This document shows positions 46,601 to 54,293 of a DNA stretch of 64,000 nucleotides, one piece after another. Origin of the DNA: Pectinophora gossypiella (Eukaryota; Arthropoda; Insecta; Lepidoptera; Gelechiidae). Below the pieces are notes generated by a model, which was not told the origin of the DNA, ran no database searches, and was given only the letters and a program-made list of their open reading frames with translations. The first letter of the stretch is position 1. Each line of letters opens with the position of its first letter. The stretch spans positions 7,941,001 to 8,005,000 of the forward strand of contig NC_065425.1 in the NCBI RefSeq assembly GCF_024362695.1, given 5' to 3'. Position numbers and translations under genes: made by a program.

Positions 46601-49600
46601 ATCCAATCAATCAATTTTGCAATCAATAATTCGGATGTCACGTTCGTTTTGTAAAGTAAGATATAAACCAGTGATGAGCGTGGGTTTAAGTATTTGACAG
46701 CCAAGCAAAATTGAATCCAGTTATTATATAATTCGACCGACAAGTCAACAAACCATGTTTTAGGCCAATTAGGGGTAATTCTCATTATGGCAACCGACTC
46801 GCAAATGGACTACTTCTCATTATGGCAACTTCTCATCTTGGCTACTTCTGATTAGGGCTACTTCTCACGTTCATCCCTGGTTTATTTTTTATTTGTAAGG
46901 TGGTTAAAGTAAAACTATTGAGTATAAGTACCTATGATAATTCTGTAATAAAGATATTTTACAGTTTGTGTTAAAGTTATTTGGTATACTTCCCTACTTT
47001 GTTATTTTGCTTTCTAGGACAAGATCCGGGGAGCCCTCAGCGCGTTCTTCCTCCTCTTCATCAACGTGGGTTTCCTCCTGGCCTACGCGATCGGTCCCTT
47101 CGCAAGCTACTGGGGCCTTACCGCTGCTGGTGGGATCCTGTCCTTGTTCTACGTGCCTTTCACCTGGTTGATACCTGAGACGCCATTCTTTTTGGCTTAT
47201 AAAGGTGAGAGAATAGAGTAGTTCCCAACTAGTCAAATGTTTTTTTACTAACCGACAAAACACATAAAGCAACCTGTGAAGTCATAGAAAAACGTGACAA
47301 AATGTCACACTTATTATTACATTTATAAAATAAGTTACATTGAAAAAGGAAACATTTTTGTCTCCTTTCGATCTGTCTTTATTTAGCAATCAGAATTTCA
47401 TAATTTATCGTTGACCTAGGAAACTACCCAATTGATTTTAATTAAGTTATGGTGCTGATTCGGGCAACCACCCACAACCAGCCACCATCTTAATATTCAA
47501 TTAATTTGACGCGACTAAAACTAGCATTTATCTCTTTCTCGCGCTTATTGAACTTAAGTATTTTTTTCATTGCTCGGGGTAGATAATTATACAAAAATAT
47601 AAGTAATGTAATCTTCTTCTATCATGTGGGTATTGTGAGGTGAATGGCCGGCCTCATCAAAACTGCTGTCAGGGTTAATATTGAGCCGCCTAAGGCCCCT
47701 GACGTGACTCAAGTAACGACTACGTACTTACATCAGTAAGTAGTAACTGGAACCAACAACTTAACGTGCCTTCCAAAGCACGAATCATCTTACTAAAAAT
47801 AATGTAATGGCAGAGGCATATATAAAAATAGTTGTTGCTTGATAGTTGGATCAGAACGCATCCGATAGTAGTTTTTTACCTTTGATGGGTTTGCTCTTGG
47901 CCCCAGACTTGTCCGAAGGCATTGACAACGCCTATTTCTTCTCTTTATTTTGATCAAAATAGTAATGGAAGATGTGTAGTGTCTGGGTGTAATAACAAGG
48001 GTCAACATTTATACCAAGATAAAAGATGCATTTGTCTATTATCCATGAAATTAGAAGGTTAAACTAAGACAAAACAGTACAGCGCCATCTTCAAATTTTC
48101 TGGGGAACGTAGCCTCTCTCTCAAGTCTCTTATTAAAAGCCTAAAAACCGCTCTGTTTTGATTTTCTGTTACAGGTCGTCACGATGAAGCTTCAGAAGTG
48201 CTCCAGCGGTTAAGAGGCAAGTCCAAAGAAGCCGTGCAGCCAGAACTGGATGGTTTGAAGGCCATGATCGTGAGGGAGTTCAAGGAAGAACCGAGGATAC
48301 AGGACCTCTGGGCTACCAGGGGGAACGTCAAGGCTTTGGGTAATTTATGAATAACGATTTTTGACAGATTGAAATGATCATGTCACAGTATTCTTGAAGG
48401 CCCTTTTTGAAGCTGAGGGCTATCAGGCCTAATTTTTTGCGCACTGTGTCACTGTTCTTAAAGGCCTAGTCAGGTTGTACACATATAGAAAATAGAATAT
48501 TCTTACACTCGCGCCTACTATACGGAGCCTCGCAATTATTCGCGTTGTTCGATTTAAGTACATTGAGTAAGGTTTTGAATATTTTTTATTTTAATTTTGG
48601 GTTCTATGCTTAAAGCACAATATTGGACTGAAAATAATATCAAAAGACACTAAAATCATAAATTCCGACAGGAAATTCCACTCGGTATCAACTCAGAATC
48701 ATGGTCAGAATCATCCCCCCAAGTTTTCGATACGGTGTCACTAACGTACTGTATATGTAACGGTTTCGACCCAAAGTATTTATTAGATGGAAAAAATGTT
48801 GATGTTTTACCTGAAGATTTGAAACTGTCAATATCATTTAATGATTTATTACAAGATGGAAAAGAAGCATTGGAAAAAGCAACTATAATAAACAATACTT
48901 TGACAAGAACAGAATAAAATGTGAACTGACTCTCCAGGCATCTGCGTGTTCCTGGCGATGTTGCTCCAGCTGTCAGGCATCGACGTTCTGCTGTTCTACA
49001 TGGAGGAGCTGTTGGGCAAAGTGGGCACGAAGATCTCTGCCTCCGATGGAACCATCATTATGGGTGTTGTGCAGGTGCGGCGTCCTCGATCTATTAACCC
49101 TTAACGGATAAAAGACTATAAAAACAAAAAATATTTTGTTGCAACTAACTCTTTCTACTTTACAGCCTCCGTGGTCTAGTGGTTAGAACGTTAGGCTCAC
49201 GATCTGGAGGTCCGGGTTCGATTCCCGATGGGGACATTATCGAAATCACTTCGTGAGACTGTCCTTTGTTTGGTAAGGACTTTTCAGGCTTGAATCACCT
49301 GATTGTCCGAAAAAGTAAGATGATTCCGTGCTTCGGAGGGCACGTTAAGCCGTTGGTCCCGGCTATTAGCTGTAAAAACACCTCCACCAACCCGCATTGG
49401 AGCAGCGTGGTGGAGTATGCTCCATACCCCCTCCGGTTGATTGAGGGGAGACCTGTGCCCAGCAGAGGGATGTATATAGGCTGTTTATATAACTCTTTCT
49501 AAAGTCACCGACATACCTCGGAGAATTGCAAAGCTGAAGTGGCAGTGGGCAGGACACATAGCGAGGAGAACCGATGGCCGCTGGGGCGGAAAGGTTCTGG

Positions 49601-52600
49601 AGTGGCGACCACGTGTCGGACGACGCTCAGTGGGTAGGCCCGCTACAAGGTGGACCGACGATCTGGTGAAGGTCGCGGGACGCCGCTGGATGCGGGCAGC
49701 GCAGTGGAGATCCTTGGGGGACGCTATGCCCAGCAGTGGGCGGCATACGGCTGTTGATGATGAACTCTTTCTAAGTAAGTAGCTGTTGCAAAATTGGAGT
49801 CAAAATAGCGGGACCAATTGCTTAATGTTGTAATTGCATATTGTAACATATACTACCTATCCACTACTATTTGATACCTGAACAAAAAATCTAGTACCTT
49901 TCTCATTCAAAAGATAAACACTGGCATAGAATAAGGGTTAGTATTTAGCCGCCAAAGGCCCCTGACATGGCTCACGTAACGACTACTAACTTACATCAGT
50001 AAGTAGTAACCGGGACCCATGGCTTAACGTGCCTTCCGAAGCACGGATCATCTTAAGTACTTTCGGACAATCAGGTGATCAGCCTGTAATGTCCTAACCA
50101 AACTAGGGACCACAAAGAAATTGTTATGATATGTCCCCACCGGGAATCGAACCCAGGACCTCCGGATCGTGAGCCCAACGCTCAACCACTGGACCACGGG
50201 GGTCGTTCAAAGATGAGGAGGTAAGTTCTACGATGTATTTAATCATGTGTTTTGGCAATGTGTAGGTGGTAACAAGTTGCATCACACCGCTAGTTGTGGA
50301 CCGACTTGGAAGGAAACTCCTCATGTGGACGACATCTCTTGGACTCACCATTTTCCTAGTAAGTAAAAAAAAAATTATAGGTACACACCTACACATTGGT
50401 ACCGTCCGCCAAACTGCACAGCAGTTTGTTGGCAGATAGGTCACTCCATTTTTTCTTGTCCTTTCCAAATTTTATTTTATTAGTAGGTACAATATTTTAT
50501 CATTTGGTAGGTTCAGAAGTATGCTAAGTTTACGATTACGTTAACAATTTGGGTCCAATATTTTAATCCAAAAATTGCTGACACCAGCCCATTCAAGTAA
50601 AAAGTGTGATTGTGAAAGTGAATTGCTGCTATTGGGTCCTCTACTAGGTTCGAGATAAATTCTGAAATTCTGATTACTCAATAGAGACAGATCTAAAAGT
50701 AACGAAAAACATTTCCTGTTTTCTATTTAAGTAACTTATTTATGACTTCTTTTTTTTAAAAAAAAAACGTTATAATAATTCCGATATTTTATCACGTTTT
50801 TGTATGACGTCAGTGTTCTTGGGAATACTTGTACGTATAAAAAAAAACAAAGATAGATACATTAAAAAAATAAATAATCAATGATAAGCCCTTTGGGTAT
50901 TAATCCTACCATCTTCTAAGTAGAATACGATATATAATGATGATGATAATTGCAGTTCCTAATCGGCGTGTACGCACTACTGGACAGCTACTACAAGCTC
51001 AATGTGGCGCCGGTCGCATTCATCCCACTGCTGTGTCTTATCGTCTACATGGTCTTCTTTACTCTCGGTGAGTATCTTCTTCTTCATTGCTTATCACATT
51101 CACTGTTTACAAAATAAATAAAAATCATAGCTGGAAACCAAAACTTTTTAAGGTGTATTTTTATTTAAGTACATATGCATGCTTGTAAATATGGATAAAT
51201 GTATATTGTTATTATTATTATTATTTCAATAAAAAACACATTTTTCAAATCCCGGTATACCAGTATTGTTCTGGAGGCAATAACGAAAATACCGGGTTTG
51301 AAAATTGGTCCGGAATTGCGATTCCCAATTGGTATCCCTAGCACTCGGATCCGAGCGGGGAGCGAGGAATGTGTTATTCCCATATTTGGTGGGACCGGCT
51401 CTCCTCATTTGACGACGCTTCCATCCTGGGCTTCGATATGCTGGTGCATCAAGTGGGCTCTACCTACCTCTTTTGCATTCGATAGGTATAAAGCTTATCT
51501 AACAACATATTCCTCATCTATAAGTCAAGCGTTCTGTCAACTTGGACATCACACCTTTTTTCAATTCCTTATTTTCACAGGGTTCGCTATCTAACCTGAA
51601 GTTTTGACAGATCCGCTTTTTACAGAAGCGACTACCTGTGTAACCTTACAACACGAAGGGAAAACCAGTCCAATACAGTAACCTGTAACCTAACGGTCAC
51701 ATATCTCCAAAGCGCATTTCACGGAAATGTGGGTTTCCTCACGTAGTTTTTTTTCAGCGCTGACCACCTAATAATCATTTATAATCCAAACATGAATTAA
51801 GTTTATATCATCATCATCATCAGCCCATTAACGTCCCCACTGCTGGGGCACGGGCCTTCCCTATGGATGGATAGGGAGATCGGGCCTTAAACCACCACGC
51901 GGGCCCAGTGCGGATTGGTGGTTATTAACGACTGCTAATGCAGCCGGGACCAACGGCTTAACGTGCCTTCCGAAGCACGGAGGAGCTCGAGATGAAAACT
52001 TTTCTTTTTTTGTGGTCACCCATCCTATGACCGGCCTTTGCGAAAGTTGCTTAACTTCAACAATCGCAGACCGAGCGCGTTTACCGCTGCGCCACCGAGC
52101 TCCTCAAGTTTATATACTTAAATGTTTTATATCTGCATAGGTGTGGGCCCGGTGCCCTGGATCCTGGTGGCAGAGATGTTCCCGGTGAAGACAAAGTGCC
52201 TCGCCAGCGGAATTTGTTCCTTCATGTGCTGGCTCGCTGGCTTCGTCTGGACCAGGTTGTACCTCAACATAACATAAGCGCACGACTATATATTCCTGGG
52301 ATAGTCAGGTCAGAACTAAGATCCATCAGATGTACAGAAATAAGTACTCGCGCCTCACCGATCTTTCTGTAAAACATAATTAAGCAAGAAGCAAAGAAGA
52401 AGCGAATAAGGGTTTGTGGAGGAAGCAAGAGAAGTGCGTCAGAATCGTAGCGTGAGTTTATGTATGCATAACTAAGCAAATCATCATCATCATCATCAAT
52501 TTAAGAGCCACGCTCTTGTCGGTGCAGCAAATAACAAAGCAAATAACAAAAAATAATAAGCAAATAGTGTTAAATTTGTGTCTGTCTTTAGATTGCGTTG

Positions 52601-53526
52601 ATATTCCTTGATTTACATCTTCAACCGCAGACAAGAATTAGATATTAATTTGAACTTCCAAAGAAAAAGGATCTTGACTGATAGAATGACGGACAGGCAC
52701 AGGAATCCTTTAAGGGTTCCGTTTTTCCTTTGGAGGTGGATGTGGCGTTTCCGGTAATGTTTCCAAATTGGGAATGTTTCCAAGTTGTAAAAATTATAAT
52801 AAGTAGGTGCTTTTCTTTTTCAAAGTGTTCTTTCTTGTACTCTGATCCTATCTGTCTAAGGTTATGTTATAATGCTCTTTTTACATAAGTTTCGCGCCTT
52901 TTTACTGCCGGGAACATTCTCAAAGAGGGAGCACACCACAAGCACATCCAGTGGTGGGAACCTTAAAAATTAAGAGGCAAATCTGTCCTGTAAGACAAAC
53001 ATGCTAACATTCTTCTCCTCGTGATCAGATTCTTCCGCGACGTGGCGGCATCCTACGGCATCTACACGGCGTTCTGGATACTCGCTGTGTGCTGTGGAAT
53101 TGGATTCATCTTCTCAGCCACGCTGCTGCCCGAGACCAAGGGGAAGACCTTCGATGAGATACAGGATATGCTTAACAACAAGTGAGTATAATGCCATAGA
53201 ATAAAAAATTACTAGGTATAGAACTGCAACTCTCAGCTACCCACCAGCGGCTACTGAGCTAGGTTTACCAACTGGGCTACCAGGGCTCTCGGCTATTATT
53301 CCTTTTTCTATCACGACGTTAATACTCTGCGGGTTCCGGCCAAGTAGTTAATGCCATCTGCGGCAAATCTACAATAAGTCCCGTAAAAAAAAATACTCTG
53401 CGGGCCTATTCTTAGGCACGAACATCGCTTCCCATTATGTTGTACACTCTTATTTAAGTATTTACTTACTTACTAACCTTCTATTTTTTTTCCAGGTCCA
53501 AGGATCCGAAACCAGTGGACGTTTAA
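37477..53526 (+). CDS. Tret1-like: sugar porter, Tret1-like (facilitated trehalose transporter type), ten exons
   Basis: Ten exons with matching GT/AG sites and continuous phase: 37477-37629, 45619-45821, 47018-47204, 48175-48339, 48938-49074, 50266-50358, 50956-51067, 52141-52255, 53029-53181, 53496-53526. They give about 449 residues. The family runs to about 470-500, so only the N-terminal exon(s) are missing. Hallmarks in order: GMSMGWTSP in helix 1, SRHIGRR after helix 2, LYIGEIAE after helix 4, PETPFF ending helix 6, QLSGID in helix 7, DRLGRK after helix 8, GPVPWILVAEMFP in helix 10, and PETKGKTFDEI after helix 12. Expected role: plasma-membrane uptake of trehalose or a related sugar. 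The substrate cannot be read from sequence, and insects carry many paralogues. Helix 7 has LQLSG where QQxSG is usual. The introns are crowded with mobile elements. Confidence 0.85.
37630..38144. other. rearranged SINE-A pieces and GC-rich tract in the transporter intron
   Basis: Holds an inverted SINE-A scrap (37680-37735). A tRNA-like head scrap (GGGCTCACGATCCGGAGGTC, 37752-37795, with B box GGTTCGATTCC) faces the other way. A C-rich tract of unknown origin follows at 37890-38010. Confidence 0.5.
38632..40242 (+). CDS. LINE-J ORF1, Gag-like nucleic-acid binding protein
   Basis: 536 residues. The N-terminal half (to about 190) is low-complexity, rich in Ser, Pro and Ala, with an acidic Ser patch at about 105-130. 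Residues about 190-340 resemble the PRE_C2HC domain of Jockey-type Gag proteins (ILRIILKGIPKEW, HRMHRG). Three zinc knuckles follow from Cys346: CHRCQLYGHSSRHC, CVKCLGDHATSDC and CVLCGQQGHPANYRGC. The known role is RNA binding in the retrotransposition particle. It ends in two tandem UAA codons, the second overlapping the ORF2 AUG. Confidence 0.85.
   Translation: MADSSELWAEIGKLILTHILADKSSALYAEICRLVPQVAALTLPSAPRVDSPRADRASSPSLPATPCPTASFASFPGPARPTASLALSQSRASSPSPASLLAGDDEVSCDVRMDVAESDSSSECVESSSSEDIFTLVEGRKGKRARRHRESEPAKVQKTSSGTSIPSSIPEVRKVPSSPSKAVTEVQKGPTPPPLYMRDKNRWNEVSLRAKEENIVITSARTTQDGIKIQVPSSSEHRKLTSILKGRGIQFHTYALPEERILRIILKGIPKEWETTLVKEDLIKNGFPALEVHRMHRGRGQVPYDMVTVILERTDEGKKIFNLKTCCGLSGLKVETPHKGGPPTQCHRCQLYGHSSRHCHAKPRCVKCLGDHATSDCLRGKNEVEPPSCVLCGQQGHPANYRGCTKAPRTHHKVAQRRAARAAASQPGPTKAHMTPSSHSTRDFPALPLTQTKLAPQRPSAWIRPPAIVRPTNPLRAQPSSNLGIPAATLAPHPVPAMAPQASAFPVNQFREFSILFKSALSQLDSLLDSLSQFKA
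40245..43157 (+). CDS. LINE-J ORF2, endonuclease and reverse transcriptase
   Basis: 970 residues, uninterrupted. The N-terminal APE-type endonuclease shows VQESFL (Glu near residue 50), SAYLSPNN, AGDLNAKHLSW and SDHRPV. The reverse transcriptase occupies about 440-760: RPISLL, FFDVAKAFDKVWH, GVPQGSVLSPLLFSLY and the catalytic FADD at residues 688-691, then KYLGVVLD. Catalytic residues look intact. The start lies two bases after the first ORF1 stop, in an overlapping UAAUG arrangement that suggests translation by termination-reinitiation. The function is target-primed reverse transcription of the LINE's own RNA. Confidence 0.9.
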   Translation: MDCTNKSRVKPRSLTIGFFNADGILGQRAEIHEFVKHHQVDILLVQESFLKPSNRDPKMANYNLVRNDRIFAPKGGTLIYYRKSLHCIPIDPPALTDIEASICRVGMTGHQPITLVSAYLSPNNSKRLLRSDLEALFNLSNSVIIAGDLNAKHLSWSCLTTNTRGRVLETLAEPLYYDIITPLQPTRYPPDLNHRPEILDLALLKNINLRLCSIEVLHELQSDHRPVILKLGSRLDAPDNPATPKTVLDWEKVAEGLQSSSSVYLDSIPVEIASLEEASTAINSLTDHVRSVLNESSKQVPEMEDHRWKLPTDIRDLLTEKNAATRAYDSNRTEECRRHLRLLQHTVRKRINDMRQNRWDNLLSGIEPHHQAIWQLSRSLQKDTVVPTPPLNRPNQPPAFDDDEKAECLADSLEAQCSPSTLPIDRRHLSTVNSEVQRRASVPPTDPPLPQVTEEEVLGIIKRFHTRKAPGSDGITNRVLKNFGAPLICLLTAIFNVAMSNCVFPQQWKEAIVIGIPKPGKPKNEPSSYRPISLLNTMGKIYERLIFARLRDYAESNSLIPPEQFGFRTKHSCVQQVHRIVEHISSRLNLKKPVATGALFFDVAKAFDKVWHNGLIYKLYSLGVPDRLVHIIRDFLSNRTFRYRVEGTLSSPHPIHAGVPQGSVLSPLLFSLYTSDIPKSPNTELALFADDTAIYSSCRGRVMMTGILQRAANALGKWFRKWRIEVNPEKSAAVYFSKGYYNTPRSRRQLKIIKMFGKPIPWEEQVKYLGVVLDRRLTFKAHIKRVRDRAAFVMGRLHCLLNKRSRLSLRNKVKIYTTCIRPIMTYAGVVFAHASPSQIHRLQVIQNRFMRKATGAPWFLRNENLHIDLGLPTIAQWLKLASKRFFDSAPHHPNPLVVAASEYIPLRDGTEKYRCPKDVMYDPDDPITLAIEAANQLATPNTSGPRYRPRRRGRRFPSFSAYRYRPTRVD
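43358..44003. other. transporter intron, nothing recognised
   Basis: AT-rich intronic DNA between LINE-J and the 67-bp-TIR element. Confidence 0.35.
44004..44632. mobile_element. 629-bp element with perfect 67-bp terminal inverted repeats
   Basis: Bases 44004-44070 and 44566-44632 are exact reverse complements over 67 bases (start CTATAGTCCGGCAATCTCGT). The arms are G+C-rich while the interior is largely AT-rich. A TA target duplication is possible because both ends read CTATAG. The interior holds a short frame with an acidic end (ESENESDMEIDL, stop near 44370) but no transposase. No second copy is present here. Confidence 0.75.
44712..44808 (-). mobile_element. SINE-A, truncated, with 16-bp target duplication
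   Basis: 97 bases of reversed SINE-A 3' end. ATAATGTATACCACTT is repeated exactly at 44696-44711 and 44809-44824. Confidence 0.9.
44890..45250 (+). mobile_element. SINE-A, full length, with nested LINE-D scrap
   Basis: Head from CCCGTGTACCAGTGG, B box GGTTCGAATCC, core, 3' block and an AAGAAGAAG tail. A 37-base LINE-D end sits inside at 45014-45050. Confidence 0.85.
45014..45050 (+). mobile_element. LINE-D, 37-base 3' scrap with TATC tail
   Basis: ACTCAATAAAGTATTTTATC followed by (TATC)n matches the reverse of 34870-34893. SINE-A sequence (GGCTGAT / GATCACC) resumes on each side. Confidence 0.6.
45251..45618. other. transporter intron
   Basis: AT-rich. A LINE-like end (TTGAATAAATGATTCTGATT) lies at about 45575-45600, shortly before the acceptor. 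Confidence 0.3.
45619..45821 (+). CDS. Tret1-like: Tret1-like, exon with helices 2-4
   Basis: Acceptor GTTTTCAG, donor GAG then GTGAGA. Encodes 67 codons: VPLSRHIGRRWIIMM (the GRR loop motif), LLLGWLLAGVASDL, and VPLYIGEIAE. The phase joins exactly to the previous exon to complete a glycine codon. Confidence 0.9.
45875..46440. mobile_element. M5 long-TIR foldback element with 10-bp target duplication
   Basis: The ends TATTCCCAGTCGCCACCGTA and its near-complement (ATGGCGACTGAGAATA) are followed inward by GGATTGCCCCCAGGTGGCAA, also inverted. The palindrome continues deep into the element. GATCCTTTGC flanks it at 45865-45874 and 46441-46450. Long TIRs with a 9-10 bp duplication resemble Mutator-like elements. 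A LINE-J fragment interrupts the left arm. Confidence 0.7.
45926..46172 (+). mobile_element. LINE-J 3' fragment with 12-bp target duplication
   Basis: 247 bases from GACCCCGCCGGCGTGGTCGA to a 9-base A run. GGCAATCGGGAA is repeated at 45914-45925 and 46173-46184, both within the M5 arm. It differs from the full LINE-J at only a handful of sites. Confidence 0.9.
46441..47017. other. transporter intron
   Basis: A tRNA-like reverse fragment (GGATTCAAAACCTGCGACC, about 46566) and AT-rich DNA; nothing else was recognised. Confidence 0.3.
47018..47204 (+). CDS. Tret1-like: Tret1-like, exon with helices 5-6
   Basis: Acceptor GCTTTCTAG, donor AAAG then GTGAGA. Reads DKIRGALSAFFLLFINVGFL, then the helix 6 end VPFTWLIPETPFF. 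PET-PFFL is the PESP-type family signature. Confidence 0.9.
47213..47437 (+). mobile_element. M1 element in transporter intron
   Basis: GAGTAGTTCCCAACTAGTC through GGAAACTACCCAATTG. It starts only nine bases after the splice donor of the preceding exon. Confidence 0.7.
47570..48125 (+). mobile_element. M3 element, truncated, split by SINE-A
   Basis: M3 sequence (GCTCGGGGTAGATAATTATA) stops at 47612 and resumes at 47800. It ends GCGCCATCTTCAAATTTTC, then AACGTAGCC. A frame reading GRCVVSGCNNKGQHLY remains in the right part. Confidence 0.65.
47613..47799 (-). mobile_element. SINE-A, truncated, with 9-bp target duplication
   Basis: Reversed SINE-A from a CTTCTT tail to GCACGAATCATCTTAC. TAATGTAAT occurs at 47604-47612 and 47800-47808 in the host M3 element. 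Confidence 0.75.
48175..48339 (+). CDS. Tret1-like: Tret1-like, central cytoplasmic loop exon
   Basis: Acceptor CTGTTACAG, donor TTGG then GTAATT. Encodes the charged loop between helices 6 and 7: GRHDEASEVLQRLRG, then QDLWATRGNVKAL. Confidence 0.9.
48650..48755 (+). mobile_element. M4 element, right half
   Basis: TTCCGACAGGAAATTCCACT, CAACTCAGAATCATGG, then ATACGGTGTCACTAACGTAC. The left half is weakly recognisable. Confidence 0.5.
48938..49074 (+). CDS. Tret1-like: Tret1-like, helix 7 exon
   Basis: Acceptor CTCTCCAG, donor CAG then GTGCGG. Reads ICVFLAMLLQLSGIDVLLFY. LQLSGID stands where sugar porters usually have QQ-x-SGIN, a substitution at the substrate-contact motif. Confidence 0.9.
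49164..49485 (+). mobile_element. SINE-B, full length
   Basis: Nearly identical to the 15769 copy: CCTCCGTGGTCTAGTGGTTA head, shared core, then GTGGTGGAGTATGCTCCATA and TGCCCAGCAGAGGGATG. Confidence 0.85.
49515..49768 (+). pseudogene. RTE-C LINE, ORF2 C-terminal fragment
   Basis: The plus frame reads RIAKLKWQWAGHIARRTDGR, then GRPATRWTDDLVKVAGRRWM, a characteristic closing segment of insect LINE reverse transcriptases. It ends GTTGATGATGA. Only about 80 codons remain. Confidence 0.75.
49932..50205 (-). mobile_element. SINE-A, head and core, lacking the extreme 3' end
   Basis: Starts at AGGGTTAGTATTTAGCCGCC and runs to the reversed head (GGGAATCGAACCCAGGACCT through CAACCACTGGACCACGG). The usual CACCTCACAACCC tail block is absent. 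Confidence 0.75.
50266..50358 (+). CDS. Tret1-like: Tret1-like, exon with loop 8-9
   Basis: Acceptor ATGTGTAG, donor CTA then GTAAGT. 31 codons: VVTSCITPLVVDRLGRKLLM. DRLGRK is the second half's GR-K loop signature. Confidence 0.9.
50635..50818 (-). mobile_element. M1 element, partial
   Basis: TTGGGTCCTCTACTAGGTTC through TATGACGTCAGTGTTC; the far end is missing. Confidence 0.6.
50956..51067 (+). CDS. Tret1-like: Tret1-like, helix 9 exon
   Basis: Acceptor AATTGCAG, donor CTCG then GTGAGT. Reads FLIGVYALLDSYYKL, then PLLCLIVYMVFFTL. Confidence 0.9.
51068..51808. other. transporter intron with an unidentified repeat-like block
   Basis: 51230-51600 has higher G+C than its surroundings. A short inverted pair is present: AAATCCCGGTAT against ATACCGGGTTT. 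The ORFs on both strands there are not convincing. It may be a single copy of an unrecognised element. Confidence 0.3.
51809..52105 (-). mobile_element. SINE-C with 10-bp target duplication
   Basis: Full-length reversed SINE-C. AAGTTTATAT is repeated at 51799-51808 and 52106-52115. It ends 35 bases before the next transporter exon. Confidence 0.9.
52141..52255 (+). CDS. Tret1-like: Tret1-like, helices 10-11 exon
   Basis: Acceptor TCTGCATAG, donor ACCAG then GTTGTA (a weak GT donor). Reads VGPVPWILVAEMFPVKTKCL. GP-PW is the helix 10 signature and E-x-FP a conserved salt-bridge loop. Confidence 0.9.
52415..52531. mobile_element. RTE-A scrap and RTE-B end in transporter intron
   Basis: Plus-strand RTE-A (GAGGAAGCAAGAGAAGTGCG, then GTGAGTTTATGTATGC) is followed by a reversed RTE-B end ((ATC)n, AATTTAAGAGCCACGCTCTT, GTCGGTGCAGCA). 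Confidence 0.6.
53029..53181 (+). CDS. Tret1-like: Tret1-like, helix 11-12 and C-terminal loop exon
   Basis: Acceptor GTGATCAG, donor ACAA then GTGAGT. Reads FFRDVAASYGIYTAFWILAV, then LLPETKGKTFDEIQ. PETKGKT is the family's C-terminal signature. Confidence 0.9.
53190..53275 (+). repeat. repeat R, partial copy 3
   Basis: ATAGAATAAAAAATTACTAG, CCCACCAGCGGCTACTGAGC, then TAGGTTTACC. Confidence 0.5.
53334..53391 (+). mobile_element. LINE-J, 58-base 3' end with 13-bp target duplication
   Basis: TTCCGGCCAAGTAGTTAATG to CAATAAGTCCCGTAAAAAA. AATACTCTGCGGG is repeated at 53321-53333 and 53392-53404. This is one of the shortest LINE-J insertions here. Confidence 0.85.
53496..53526 (+). CDS. Tret1-like: Tret1-like, last exon and stop
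   Basis: Acceptor TTTTTCCAG. Nine codons and TAA (SKDPKPVDV). A short AT-rich 3' UTR with AATTAAA at about 53599 follows, before a TIR element begins at 53620. Confidence 0.85.
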
Positions 53527-54293
53527 GCTTAGTAAACTTACATTAATTTTATAAGAACTCTTTTTAATTTGTTATGATTTTAATAAGTGTTATGATAATT
53601 AAAGTGTAAGTAGATAATAATATCGTCACTGGAAAGGCAAAATTACGTAAGCGCCAAAAGGCCATTTCGAGAAAAAGCCGTTTAAAGTTTCATTTTTTCG
53701 TTTTTTTATCATAATTTTTTACCCAATTATCCAATTTAGATGATGTCAAAGAAAGGTTACATTGTTTTTTAATTTTCTATGTCCAGCAATACATATTATA
53801 ACTGTTGGATTGCTATTTTAGGATATAGTGGCGCTTACGTAAAAATGACTTCAGTTTACAGTAAAGCAAATTTACTTAACCGCCATCTGGTAAAAATATT
53901 ATTTGGAAGCAAAATTACTTACAGCTCTTACGACAATGCATACGAGAACGACAATATTTCTTTAAATATAATAATACTGTAATGTTAGCGGAGTAAAAGT
54001 TACTGTAACGACTTTTACACATCTGCTCTCATTATGTAAAAATTGCCTACAAAGTGATCGATTGATTATGTCAGTTCACCAAAAATTCTTTAAAGTAAGT
54101 TTTTGTAATATCTTACATGGGTAAAAAGACGTAAGAGACAAATAATTATTCTTAATACCTCTTTAAACTACTTATTACTTCAATTAATTTATAAAAATGG
54201 CTATTAAAATACTGAAGTGCCAGAAATAAAGTTTCATAAAATATAAATAATAGCGTACAACCCGTTATCTGTTTGTAAAAGTTTCTTTTTAAC

